Below are positions 20,254-28,745 of a stretch of DNA of 64,000 nucleotides, piece after piece. The notes beneath the pieces were generated by a model, which did not search any database, was not told the DNA's origin, and was given only the letters and a program-made list of their open reading frames with translations. Location: assembly GCF_947487575.1 (NCBI RefSeq), contig NZ_CANKXG010000006.1:222723-286722 (forward strand). Direction: 5' to 3'. The stretch's first letter is position 1; every line of letters begins with the position of its first letter. The position numbers and the translations under genes are program-made. This stretch comes from an uncultured Algibacter sp. Its GTDB lineage: Bacteria; Bacteroidota; Bacteroidia; Flavobacteriales; Flavobacteriaceae.

Positions 20254-20730
20254 ATGAAAAAAGCAACCTTAACTTTAGCGCTTATTATTACATCTTTAAC
20301 GCTTTGCCACGCGCAAAAAATTGACATAGAAAAAGTGTTTGGTGGTTATAAATACACCCATAATGACGAACTGGTTTCTATTGGTGATTTAGCATCAATT
20401 ATGGAATCGAACACCGAAGCTTTTGAATTGATAAAAAAAGGAAGAACTAGCCGAGGCCTTTCGGCTGTACTAGGTTTTGCCGGTGGCGCACTTGTTGGTT
20501 GGCCTTTAGGCACTTCAATACGCGGAGGAGATGCCAATTGGACTTTAGCCGGTATTGGCGCTGGACTTATAGCTGTTGCAATTCCGATTTCTAATGGTTC
20601 TAACAAAAAGATTAACCAGGCAGTAGAACTTTATAATGCATCATTAAACTCGACATCGCAAAACACTTTTAAACCTGAATTTAATATTATTGGAAATGGT
20701 AAAGGGATTGGTTTATCGATGAATTTTTAA
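20254..20730 (+). CDS. Exported hypothetical protein with glycine-rich helix pair
   Basis: A 158-residue protein. Start set at ATG 20254, which gives a clean signal peptide (MKKATLTLALIITSLTLCHAQ); the open frame upstream is a repeat. The mature part has two Gly/Ala-rich hydrophobic stretches (SAVLGFAGGALVGWPLG and AGIGAGLIAVAIPI), which may lie in the membrane. Unknown function; probably in the envelope. Confidence 0.65.
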   Translation: MKKATLTLALIITSLTLCHAQKIDIEKVFGGYKYTHNDELVSIGDLASIMESNTEAFELIKKGRTSRGLSAVLGFAGGALVGWPLGTSIRGGDANWTLAGIGAGLIAVAIPISNGSNKKINQAVELYNASLNSTSQNTFKPEFNIIGNGKGIGLSMNF

Positions 20731-20750
20731 GAGTTTACAATGAAACTATT

Positions 20751-21323
20751 ATGAAGCAAAAACTGGTGTTAATATTATTACTTTTTTGTTTTAAAGCTTT
20801 TTCTCAAAATTCAAAATTTAATTTTGAAGCTAATTACCCTATAGCAATTGACAATAATTTTATTGGAAGAAATTTTAATGGTATTATTGACTTAGGATTA
20901 AAATATCGTTTTTCAGATTTAGAAATTGTAGATCTTGGTGTTTCATTAAATGCAGGAGTTTTTAAAAACACTATAGAAGACATAATACAACCTTTTGATG
21001 TTTTCCTTTTTGTAATACAACCCAGATTATTTGCTGAATTAAACTTAGAATCAATTAGCAAGTTTCATCCATTTATTGGGCTAGGTTATACAGTAATTAA
21101 TTCGAATGCCAGAGGTTTTGATAGTTTTAATTCACCAAATAGAACGAGTGAAACACAAAGTGGGTTTAATGTAAATTTAGGTTTTGCATTGGATGTATCT
21201 GATGCATTATATGCTCAAATTCAATACGATTTTACAAAAATTAATTTAGATACTAATACGCCAGATATTGTATACAATACAAATGTGAATATTTTAAAAA
21301 TTGGTTTAGGATACAGGCTATAA
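20751..21323 (+). CDS. Outer-membrane beta-barrel protein
   Basis: A 190-residue protein with signal peptide (MKQKLVLILLLFCFKAFSQ) and alternating hydrophobic strands that end in ILKIGLGYRL, the C-terminal pattern of small eight-stranded OmpA/OmpW-like barrels. 20 bp after the preceding gene, so probably co-transcribed. No specific function can be given. Confidence 0.72.
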   Translation: MKQKLVLILLLFCFKAFSQNSKFNFEANYPIAIDNNFIGRNFNGIIDLGLKYRFSDLEIVDLGVSLNAGVFKNTIEDIIQPFDVFLFVIQPRLFAELNLESISKFHPFIGLGYTVINSNARGFDSFNSPNRTSETQSGFNVNLGFALDVSDALYAQIQYDFTKINLDTNTPDIVYNTNVNILKIGLGYRL

Positions 21324-21343
21324 TACCATAGTTAAAGGATAAC

Positions 21344-21682
21344 TTACTTACCTTTCAGCTCTAATTTTTCCGCAAAATAATCGCAAAAATCTTTCATTGT
21401 AGCACTCATTTTTTCATCTTGAGTTGCTCTTTTAAAAGTATCACTCATAGCTACTAAAGTTTGATGAAAAAATACTTTCATCTCATCTACAGGCATATCT
21501 TTTGTCCATAAGTCTATGCGCATTGCCTCTTTAGTTTTAGCATCCCAAACAGCAAGTATCATAGCCTTAGCTTCTTGGTTGGTTACACCACCATCTTGTG
21601 CTGTCCAATGTAGTTTTTCTGGCACACGATTTTCATCAAGTTCTACCTTAAGTTCTATTTTTGAAGTTGTTGTATTTGCCAT
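21344..21682 (-). CDS. gldC: Gliding motility protein GldC
   Basis: A 112-residue soluble protein (KIELKVELDENRVPEKLHWTAQDGG, then EAKAMILAVWDAKTKEAMRIDLWTKDMPVDEMK). This is the GldC family of Bacteroidetes, needed for full gliding, with unknown biochemistry. Its start overlaps the gldB stop by one base on the same strand, the conserved gldBC pair. Confidence 0.93.
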   Translation of the reverse strand: MANTTTSKIELKVELDENRVPEKLHWTAQDGGVTNQEAKAMILAVWDAKTKEAMRIDLWTKDMPVDEMKVFFHQTLVAMSDTFKRATQDEKMSATMKDFCDYFAEKLELKGK

Positions 21683-22641
21683 TACTTACGCGGTTTAAAC
21701 TTTGAGTTATTAAAAATATCTTCTGTGCTTTTTATAAGCATTTCTTTTAAAGAAACATCATTTTGATTCATATAAGCTCTAACAATTTGCCAACCTATAT
21801 ATTGTCCTAATTTACCAGGAGATTCGGCATCAATTTCTAAATAAAACTTAGAGAATGGTGCCGGATTTATAAACCGCCTTGGCAATTTTGTATCTGTACT
21901 AAACAACAATTCGCGACTTACAAAATAGCGCCATATATAACTTTCATTTAAAATAGCCCATTCCATTTCTGCCTCACTATAGCCAATACGTTCGGCTTCG
22001 GTTTTAAAGGGCAGCATAACATCTTTAAAATATAATAATTTCCCTGAGTAAATCATTTCATCAAGTAAAGTCTTACGGTCTGACTGATAAGTGTATTTTT
22101 CTGCATATTTGTTAGCTAGATCAACTACCATTTGTACTTGATTAAAGCCAGCTTTTAAATAATTGGATATGCTTCCATAAAATTTATGCTCGCTTCCTAA
22201 ATAAGAATCAAGTGCTATTACTGAAATTGTATCTGTAACCACAACTCTATTTCTATAATCTACATCGTTTGTTGTCGTAATTATTCGAGGCGGATTAAAT
22301 TCTGGAAAATAATATTTTAAATGATTAAATAGTGATTCTATTTCTAATTCAATTGGGTTAAAATCTAAAAATGTTTTATCGACTTCGTTAAATAATTGAA
22401 CCTGTAACGTATCTGTTTTTTTAGCTAACCAAAAAGAATCGGTAAACTTCTCAGGAAACATAAATGGATAAGCTGTCTTTAAATCTGATAATTTTTCAGA
22501 AGTAACTTCTGCAAACAACTTGTCAAAACGTTCTATTTTGATATTAGTGTTTATATTTGCAATTTCGGTTTCTAGCCTATTTTCCTTTTTGCATGAAACA
22601 ATAAGTATCATAACACATAAAAACAATAATATAGATTTCAT
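21682..22641 (-). CDS. gldB: Gliding motility lipoprotein GldB
   Basis: A 319-residue lipoprotein; start at MKSILLFLCVMILIVSC with lipobox Cys, an in-frame ATG 18 bp upstream being possible. It has the GldB pattern RFDKLF, then DTLQVQLFNEVDKTFLDFNP and the ending GKLGQYIGWQIVRAYM. It is essential for gliding in related species and anchored in the envelope. It resembles DUF2268 putative proteases but lacks an HExxH motif. Confidence 0.92.
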   Translation of the reverse strand: MKSILLFLCVMILIVSCKKENRLETEIANINTNIKIERFDKLFAEVTSEKLSDLKTAYPFMFPEKFTDSFWLAKKTDTLQVQLFNEVDKTFLDFNPIELEIESLFNHLKYYFPEFNPPRIITTTNDVDYRNRVVVTDTISVIALDSYLGSEHKFYGSISNYLKAGFNQVQMVVDLANKYAEKYTYQSDRKTLLDEMIYSGKLLYFKDVMLPFKTEAERIGYSEAEMEWAILNESYIWRYFVSRELLFSTDTKLPRRFINPAPFSKFYLEIDAESPGKLGQYIGWQIVRAYMNQNDVSLKEMLIKSTEDIFNNSKFKPRK

Positions 22642-22734
22642 AGAAAACTTAAACGTCATAAATTTTTATAAATTGGGCGTAAGGGTTATTTTTGTTTACA
22701 AAGGTACTATTATTACTAATAAATTCATTTAAAA

Positions 22735-23523
22735 ATGCAAACAGAAAAAGTTGTAAATCATATTGTAAATTGGTTAAAAGAATATGCTACCAAAGCTGGT
22801 GTAAATGGTTTTGTTGTTGGTATTTCTGGGGGCATTGATTCTGCCGTAACTTCCACATTATGTGCTAAAACAGGGCTTAGTGTTTTATGTGTTGAAATGC
22901 CAATTCATCAAGCCGAAAGTCATGTAAGTAGGGCTCATGAACATATTGCGCAACTTAAAAAACGCTTTGACAATATTGATGACACTCGAGCAGATTTAAC
23001 TCCTGTTTTTGAGGAGTTTAAAACCGAAGTGTTTATGGATGGTGAGCAAGCTACCATTGATATGGCTTTAGCAAATACACGTGCCAGATTAAGAATGACT
23101 ACGCTTTACTACTACGCTGGTCTTTATGGATTACTAGTAGCGGGAACGGGCAATAAAGTAGAAGATTTTGGCGTTGGTTTTTACACTAAATATGGTGATG
23201 GTGGTGTGGATTTGAGTCCTATTGCCGATTTATTAAAATCGGAAGTATATCAAATAGGTGAATTTTTAGAAGTTCCTGAATCCATAATGAAAGCAGCTCC
23301 TAGCGATGGACTATTTGGTGACACTAGAAGCGATGAAGACCAAATTGGCGCCTCATACCCCGAATTAGAATGGGCCATGAAAATGGATGAAGAAGGCAAA
23401 ACTGCCAACGCTTTTTCTGGAAGAGAAAAAGATGTATTTAACATCTATAAACGCTATAACGACAATAACAAACATAAGATGATTCCTATACCTATTTGCG
23501 ATATTCCCAGTAATTTGATGTAA
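22735..23523 (+). CDS. nadE: NH3-dependent NAD+ synthetase
   Basis: A 262-residue enzyme with the ATP-pyrophosphatase P-loop GISGGIDSAVTS, and later GTGNKVEDFGVGFYTKYGDGGVDLSPIADLLKSEVY, the NaAD and ATP binding region. It amidates deamido-NAD with ammonia; there is no glutaminase domain. Divergent from gldB. Confidence 0.96.
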   Translation: MQTEKVVNHIVNWLKEYATKAGVNGFVVGISGGIDSAVTSTLCAKTGLSVLCVEMPIHQAESHVSRAHEHIAQLKKRFDNIDDTRADLTPVFEEFKTEVFMDGEQATIDMALANTRARLRMTTLYYYAGLYGLLVAGTGNKVEDFGVGFYTKYGDGGVDLSPIADLLKSEVYQIGEFLEVPESIMKAAPSDGLFGDTRSDEDQIGASYPELEWAMKMDEEGKTANAFSGREKDVFNIYKRYNDNNKHKMIPIPICDIPSNLM

Positions 23524-23619
23524 TCTTTGCAGATTATTTAAAAAAGTCTTACATTTACGCCAAGCTTAATCTCTCAACCTAACTATCTCTCAATTAGTTA
23601 TTTAAAAAAAGCTTTTATT

Positions 23620-24249
23620 ATGATAAAATTATTAATAGCAGACAACCACCCAATTACGAGAAAGGGACTAGAAGTTCTTTTTTCCGCCGCATCCAATATA
23701 AAAATTGTTGGAAGCGTAGATGATGGCGAGGCCATCTTAGATTTTGTTAAGAAAAATCCTGTAGACGTTATTTTAACCGAAGCTGACTTTCCGAAATTAA
23801 ATGGATTGACAGTTTTACGTTACTTAAAAAATGACTTTCCAGACATTAAAACCATTATTTTAAGTGCACAACCGGAAGAAGTTTATGCCATTAACGCCAT
23901 TAAAGCTGGCGCAGCGGGTTACATAAACAAATCTGAGAATGTAATTACAATTAATGAAGCCATTTTGAAAGTACATGATGGAGGTATTCATTTAAGTAAC
24001 GACTTGACTCAGCAACTTGCTTTTGGCACTAGAGTTAATAAAGGTGGTAATTTTTACAAAAAACTATCAACTAGAGAAGCCGAAGTTTTAAAGCTTCTTA
24101 CTATTGGTAGAAAAAACAAAGAAATCTCTAAAGAGTTAGATATTAACGAAAAAACTGTTAGTACTTACAAAGCGAGATTAATGCGAAAACTTAAAGTTAC
24201 TAACTTAGTTGATTTAGTAAATCAAGCTAAACTTAGCCAACAAGTATAA
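23620..24249 (+). CDS. LuxR/NarL-type response regulator with Glu at the phospho-site
   Basis: A 209-residue regulator: receiver domain (1-120), then a LuxR helix-turn-helix (about 145-205; LSTREAEVLKLLTIGRKNKEISKELDINEKTVSTYKARL). The usual Asp phospho-acceptor is Glu54 (VILTEADFPKLNG), while the acidic Asp8 and the switch Lys (INKSE) remain. Glu often mimics phosphorylation, so the protein may be constitutively active (inference). No sensor kinase is adjacent. Confidence 0.88.
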   Translation: MIKLLIADNHPITRKGLEVLFSAASNIKIVGSVDDGEAILDFVKKNPVDVILTEADFPKLNGLTVLRYLKNDFPDIKTIILSAQPEEVYAINAIKAGAAGYINKSENVITINEAILKVHDGGIHLSNDLTQQLAFGTRVNKGGNFYKKLSTREAEVLKLLTIGRKNKEISKELDINEKTVSTYKARLMRKLKVTNLVDLVNQAKLSQQV

Positions 24250-24295
24250 CAAGTATTTATAATACTCTGTTTAATTTTCTAGATAGCAACATTTT

Positions 24296-24345
24296 TAGAC
24301 CCGAATAATCTTTTACTTCTTCGAGTATATTTCTATTTGGGTCTA
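24296..24345. terminator. Possible bidirectional terminator between regulator and dnaG
   Basis: TAGACCCGAATA pairs with TATTTGGGTCTA across a 26-nt loop, with T-rich flanks on both sides, between two convergent genes. The long loop lowers confidence. Confidence 0.35.
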
Positions 24346-24370
24346 TTTTATATTATTTACTACTGAAATT

Positions 24371-26329
24371 CTATAAAACTTTGCCCAGCTTTCTTGATAA
24401 CAACGTTTTTAAATTTAAATAATCTTGAGTATTATTTAATATTTCTCTATTCTGCTCTCCTTTATCTGGATTTATACTAGACATAAACTCATCAATTTTT
24501 TTTTCTATTAAATGACACCTTAAACGCAAAATAGTTTCAGAAACAAATTGTGTTAGTCCTTCTATCTTAGTTTTAGGAAATATATTTTGTTCATTCCATC
24601 TGCTTAATTCATATTTATCATCATCCATCAAAATAGAAGTTATTGCAGGAGAAACATTTTGATCAGCTATATTTATTATTTTTTTCAATTCAAAATTAGC
24701 GTCTTGATTTAACCTATCTATAATAGTGTAATAAAGTGTTTTAAACTGCTCATTAGTAAATTGCATTTCATCATCTTGCAAATCTAAAAACACCTTTTCA
24801 AAAACTTTGGCTTGATGAATTACAGGTTCTAATTCTAAATCGCCTTTATCATTTTCTTTTAAAACTAAATCCTCAAAATCTTCAGTTTTATTTCCATAAA
24901 GCAATAGAATTTCTATTATTTTACGTTCTAAAACATATTGCACATCAACCTTTTTAACAGGTTGTTGATGCTTAATAACGTCAAAAGCTTTTTGCTCGGT
25001 TTTATTATTTTTTTGTTCCTCTTGTATTTCTTTTTTATCTATTTGCGCCAAAGTACTAAACAGCACTTCCTCGCTTAAATCCATAATTCTAGCGCATTCT
25101 TGAATATAAATTTCTTTTTTAATGCGATCAGGAATTTTAGAAATACTATTTACTATATCTCTTACTGTTTCAGCTTTTTTTATTGGGTCGTTTTTTGAGT
25201 CTTCAAATAATATTGAAGCTTTAAACTGAATAAAATCTTTAGCATTATCGTTTAAGTATGTTGTAAGCTCATCTAAGGTATTTTGTTTTGCAAAACTATC
25301 TGGGTCTTCACCTTCTGGAAATGAACATACTTTAACATTCATGCCCTGTTCCAGAATTAAATCTATACCACGAAGTGATGCTCGCATACCAGCAGCATCT
25401 CCATCAAAAAGCACGGTAATGTTTTTTGTGAGTCGGTTTATTAGCCTTATTTGCTCTGAAGTTAAAGCGGTTCCTGAGGAAGATACTACGTTTTTAATTC
25501 CTCTTTGATGAAACTGAATAACATCTGTATAACCTTCAACTAAATAACAATTATCTTCTTTTGCGATGCTTTGTTTAGCATGATAAATACCATATAACAC
25601 TTTACTTTTATGATAAATATCACTCTCTGGAGAGTTTACATATTTGGCTGCTTTTTTATCGGTAATTAAAATACGACCGCCATAACCTAATACCCGACCA
25701 CTCATACTTTTTATAGGAAACATAACGCGTCCTTTAAACCTATCAAATCGTTTATCTTCCTTTACAATGGTAAGCCCTGTTTTTTCTAAAAAATCGATAT
25801 TATAGCCTTGTTTTAATGCTTCGTCTGTAAAGGCTTGCCATTCGTTAAGCGAATACCCTAAATCGAATTTTTTAATGGTATCATCAGTAAAACCACGTTC
25901 TTTAAAATAGCTTAACCCAATGGATTTCCCTTGGTCGGTTTTATGTAATACTTTTTGAAAATAAGCATTTGCAAATTCACTAACTAAATATAAGCTTTCT
26001 CGTTCGTTTGCTTTTTCTTTTTGTTCGTTAGATTGCTCTGTTTCCTCTATTTCAATATTATATTTTTTAGCCAAATAGCGTATAGCTTCAGGATAAGTAA
26101 AATGCTCGTGTTCCATTAAAAACGACACAGCAGTTCCTCCTTTTCCTGTTGAGAAATCTTTCCAGATTTGCTTTACTGGCGACACCATAAAACTTGGTGA
26201 ACGCTCATCACTAAACGGGCTTAGCCCCTTAAAGTTACTTCCTGCTTTTTTTAATTGCACAAAATCGCCAATAACCTCCTCAACTCGGGCGGTTTCAAAT
26301 ACTTGATCTATAGAAGAAGCTGATATCAA
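24371..26329 (-). CDS. dnaG: DNA primase lacking zinc-ribbon ligands
   Basis: A 652-residue DnaG. The zinc-binding domain fold is kept, but its ligands are lost: CPFH is SPFS (37-40) and KCFGC is KDFST (57-61). The TOPRIM catalytic core is intact (VEGYTDVIQFHQRG, then LFDGDAAGMRA), and a helicase-binding C-terminal region follows. It makes RNA primers at the replication fork. It is transcribed away from the recombinase gene next door. Confidence 0.94.
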   Translation of the reverse strand: MISASSIDQVFETARVEEVIGDFVQLKKAGSNFKGLSPFSDERSPSFMVSPVKQIWKDFSTGKGGTAVSFLMEHEHFTYPEAIRYLAKKYNIEIEETEQSNEQKEKANERESLYLVSEFANAYFQKVLHKTDQGKSIGLSYFKERGFTDDTIKKFDLGYSLNEWQAFTDEALKQGYNIDFLEKTGLTIVKEDKRFDRFKGRVMFPIKSMSGRVLGYGGRILITDKKAAKYVNSPESDIYHKSKVLYGIYHAKQSIAKEDNCYLVEGYTDVIQFHQRGIKNVVSSSGTALTSEQIRLINRLTKNITVLFDGDAAGMRASLRGIDLILEQGMNVKVCSFPEGEDPDSFAKQNTLDELTTYLNDNAKDFIQFKASILFEDSKNDPIKKAETVRDIVNSISKIPDRIKKEIYIQECARIMDLSEEVLFSTLAQIDKKEIQEEQKNNKTEQKAFDVIKHQQPVKKVDVQYVLERKIIEILLLYGNKTEDFEDLVLKENDKGDLELEPVIHQAKVFEKVFLDLQDDEMQFTNEQFKTLYYTIIDRLNQDANFELKKIINIADQNVSPAITSILMDDDKYELSRWNEQNIFPKTKIEGLTQFVSETILRLRCHLIEKKIDEFMSSINPDKGEQNREILNNTQDYLNLKTLLSRKLGKVL

Positions 26330-26372
26330 AAATTAGCAGTTTTAGTATTTGTAAAAGTAACATAAAATTACG

Positions 26373-26388
26373 CATTACTCAAGTAATG
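26373..26388. promoter_or_regulatory. Palindrome upstream of the recombinase gene
   Basis: CATTACT-CA-AGTAATG is a perfect 7-bp inverted repeat in the dnaG-recombinase gap. Its core ATTACTnnAGTAAT is identical to that of the palindrome in the attI-like site at 27667-27684. A second inverted repeat, AAAGCT-AGAC-AGCTTT, follows at 26389-26404. They are candidate operators or recombinase binding sites. Confidence 0.55.
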
Positions 26389-26477
26389 AAAGCTAGACAG
26401 CTTTTAAAATAAAATATTGATTTATGTAGTATTAAATATGTTTAAATTGTTTATTTTTAGGACAAACTACTTCGTAC

Positions 26478-27659
26478 ATGAAAGACATGCCATTAGTTAC
26501 TTTAGCTCCAAAACATCATAGAAAAGAGCATCAAATTACTATAAATTTTAAATACAATACTGATTTAATTGCAATTATTAAAGACATGCCGAAGGCTAGA
26601 TGGAGTAAAAACTTAAAAACTTGGTATATTAAAAACACGCCTGAAAACTTAAAATTGATTTTCAAATTGTTTAAAGGAAAAACTAAAATAAATGCTGAAG
26701 CTTTATTTAATAAAAGTATGCCCATGCATCAATATCCTAAAAAACGAATTAGAAATTTATCCAAAACCAACCGAAGTTTATTAAACAACTTTTATAAATA
26801 TTTAAAAGGAAAGCGATACAGTCAAAGTACAATAGATACTTATACACAACAAATTGCAGACTTTATAGAGTATAATAATGATATGGATATAGATACTTTA
26901 ACCAATCGAGATGTTGAATTATTTATTGAAACTATTTATATTAAACGCAATTATAGTATTAGTACACAAAGACAATTTATCAGTGCTTTAAAATTATTTA
27001 CTACTTACTTTCCAAACACTTTAATTAATGACTTACAATTAACAAGACCAAATAAGTCCAAAAAATTGCCTACAATTTTATCGCATCAAGAAATGATACG
27101 TTTATTACAATGCACACCAAATATAAAACACCGTATGGTTTTGGCTTTATTATATTCGGCCGGATTAAGGATAAGCGAGTTAATTAATTTAAAAATAGAG
27201 CATTTACATATTGATAGAAATCAAATATTAATAAAAGACGCAAAGGGAAGAAAGGATAGGCTTGTTGGAATAGCTAAAAGTATTTTACCATTATTAGAAA
27301 ATTATTTGATTACATATAAACCAGAATTATACATGATAGAAGGGGGTAAAGGGAATAAATATACCGCTGGTAGTATTAGAAAATTTTTACATAAAGCTTG
27401 TAAAAAAGCTCAAATAAAGTATATAGTTACTCCTCACACTTTAAGACATAGTTATGCAACACATTTATTAGAACAGGGTGTTGGGTTAAGACACATACAA
27501 GAGCTACTAGGGCATAGTAGACCTGAAACAACTATGATTTACACTCATGTAGCTAGAAAAGATTTATTAGACATACAAAGCCCATTAGATAATGCCGTTA
27601 ATCTATTAAGAAAAAACCAAAATCATGCACAAAAGGTAATCATATCCCGAAATATATAG
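26478..27659 (+). CDS. Tyrosine recombinase of the cassette array (XerC/D-like integrase)
   Basis: A 393-residue tyrosine recombinase. Residues 5-75 form an extra domain (FKYNTDLIAIIKDMPKARW, then WYI) resembling HARP-like nucleic-acid-binding modules; 95-185 is the SAM-like core-binding domain; 200-370 is the catalytic domain with Arg231, Lys259, His320, Arg323, His346 and nucleophile Tyr355. The end (TTMIYTHV...SPLDNA) resembles IntI and Xer tails. The IntI-specific insertion between the catalytic Lys and the HxxR motif is absent. Its stop is 33 bp from the first cassette, and it points toward the cassettes rather than away. It is the presumed integrase of the array. Confidence 0.9.
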   Translation: MKDMPLVTLAPKHHRKEHQITINFKYNTDLIAIIKDMPKARWSKNLKTWYIKNTPENLKLIFKLFKGKTKINAEALFNKSMPMHQYPKKRIRNLSKTNRSLLNNFYKYLKGKRYSQSTIDTYTQQIADFIEYNNDMDIDTLTNRDVELFIETIYIKRNYSISTQRQFISALKLFTTYFPNTLINDLQLTRPNKSKKLPTILSHQEMIRLLQCTPNIKHRMVLALLYSAGLRISELINLKIEHLHIDRNQILIKDAKGRKDRLVGIAKSILPLLENYLITYKPELYMIEGGKGNKYTAGSIRKFLHKACKKAQIKYIVTPHTLRHSYATHLLEQGVGLRHIQELLGHSRPETTMIYTHVARKDLLDIQSPLDNAVNLLRKNQNHAQKVIISRNI

Positions 27660-27699
27660 GGGATATTGATTACTTTAGTAATCATATAACTAGTTGTGC
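27636..27699 (+). other. attI-like primary recombination site
   Basis: Spans the recombinase 3' end to the first crossover GTT (27693-27695). GTAATCATAT occurs as a direct repeat at 27636-27645 and 27678-27687, 42 bp apart. A reverse copy makes the palindrome TGATTACTTTAGTAATCA at 27667-27684. Inverted core sites plus direct repeats recall attI1 of class 1 integrons. It has no attC-type stem of its own. Function is inferred. Confidence 0.65.
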
Positions 27700-27731
27700 G
27701 TAATTTGAGAAAATCATTGCTAAAATTGAAT

Positions 27732-28586
27732 ATGATTAATTTTTTTAGAAAGAATAAAAGATTTGTTTCCGAAAAAGGATTTAAAGAAAACGCAAAGCAT
27801 CAATCAGAAATGAATGGACAAACACTTGGTGTTTTATCTCAACACGGAGTAACCGAACTAAGCGAATTAAAATTAGATTATTCATTTTATACGAACAAAA
27901 AAGAAAAAGCTGAAGAGTTAAATTCCGAATTGAAAACCAAACAATACGAAACATCTGATATTGTAAAAGAGAAAAAGTATTGGAGAATACACGGTTGGAC
28001 ACGAAAAATAAAGATGGATAATAATTCAATCGATAATTGGACAACTGAAATGTGTCAATTGGGCTATAAACACGATTGTGAATTTGATGGTTGGGGAACT
28101 ATACCGCAACAAGATGAGAACATTGTTGTGCCAGAAGAATTAAGCGAAATGGATTGTTTCGATAAAGGATTAGAATTTTGGAATAATAGTGAATTTGAGA
28201 AATCAGAAGCTTATTATTCAAGAGCTATTGAATTAAACCCAAATAAAAGTTCATTCTATTATAACAGAGGAATAGCTAGAGGTTCGAGAAAGAATCTAAT
28301 TGGAGAAATAGAAGATTACAATAAAGCTTTAGGAATTAATCCAGATTACGAAGAGGTTTATTGTAACCGTGGAGCAGCGAATGATGAATTAGGTAATTAC
28401 CAAGAAGCATTGAACGATTATAACCAAAGTATAAAACTAAATCCCGACAAGTCTACTTCATATAGAAATATGGGAAACACTTTTTACAGAATTGGAGAAA
28501 AAGAAAAAGCTTGTGAACAATGGAAAAAAGCACTTGAACTTGGAGATAAATCCGTAAAAAAAATAATCGAACAGTATTGTGAATAA
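27732..28586 (+). CDS. Cassette 1: RraB-like domain fused to TPR repeats
   Basis: A 284-residue soluble protein; ATG 27732 is preferred over the GTG that lies inside the cassette boundary. Residues about 25-115 match the RraB/RNase E inhibitor fold (GVLSQHGVTELSELKLDYSF, then KYWRIHGWTRK, then HDCEFDGWGT). Residues about 135-275 hold three to four TPR units (ALNDYNQSIKLNPDKSTSY). RraB modulates RNase E in proteobacteria; in Bacteroidetes the target is unknown. TPRs suggest a protein partner. Confidence 0.8.
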   Translation: MINFFRKNKRFVSEKGFKENAKHQSEMNGQTLGVLSQHGVTELSELKLDYSFYTNKKEKAEELNSELKTKQYETSDIVKEKKYWRIHGWTRKIKMDNNSIDNWTTEMCQLGYKHDCEFDGWGTIPQQDENIVVPEELSEMDCFDKGLEFWNNSEFEKSEAYYSRAIELNPNKSSFYYNRGIARGSRKNLIGEIEDYNKALGINPDYEEVYCNRGAANDELGNYQEALNDYNQSIKLNPDKSTSYRNMGNTFYRIGEKEKACEQWKKALELGDKSVKKIIEQYCE

Positions 28587-28594
28587 AAAACTAC

Positions 28595-28725
28595 GCACAA
28601 CAATGGCTATAAATAATTGCTTGTTCTCGCCTACTTCTGAAAATCCTTGCGGATTTTCGGTTTGGTGTGTACTTGCAAAGTTAAGTGCTAAACCACGCAA
28701 CTACTCATAGCCGAGACCGTTGTGT
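28595..28725 (+). repeat. attC-like site 1
   Basis: GCACAAC to GTTGTGT, 131 bp. Outer stem GGCTATAAATAATTGC / GCAACTACTCATAGCC; apex GAAAATCC-TTGC-GGATTTTC. GGCTAT family with sites 5, 11 and 20. TACGCACAAC mirrors the cassette start GTTGTGCGTA. Confidence 0.9.
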
Positions 28726-28745
28726 TCAATTTAAGACACCGATAG

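Noticed and set aside
26478..27659. Class 1-type IntI integrase
   Set aside because: The IntI-specific insertion between the catalytic Lys and HxxR is absent and the gene orientation is opposite to class 1.
26478..27659. Prophage or ICE integrase
   Set aside because: No structural phage, conjugation or replication genes in the following 36 kb; the cassette layout explains the region.
27667..27684. Palindrome after the recombinase as a terminator
   Set aside because: No T tract follows, and its core matches another palindrome upstream of the gene; a binding site fits better.
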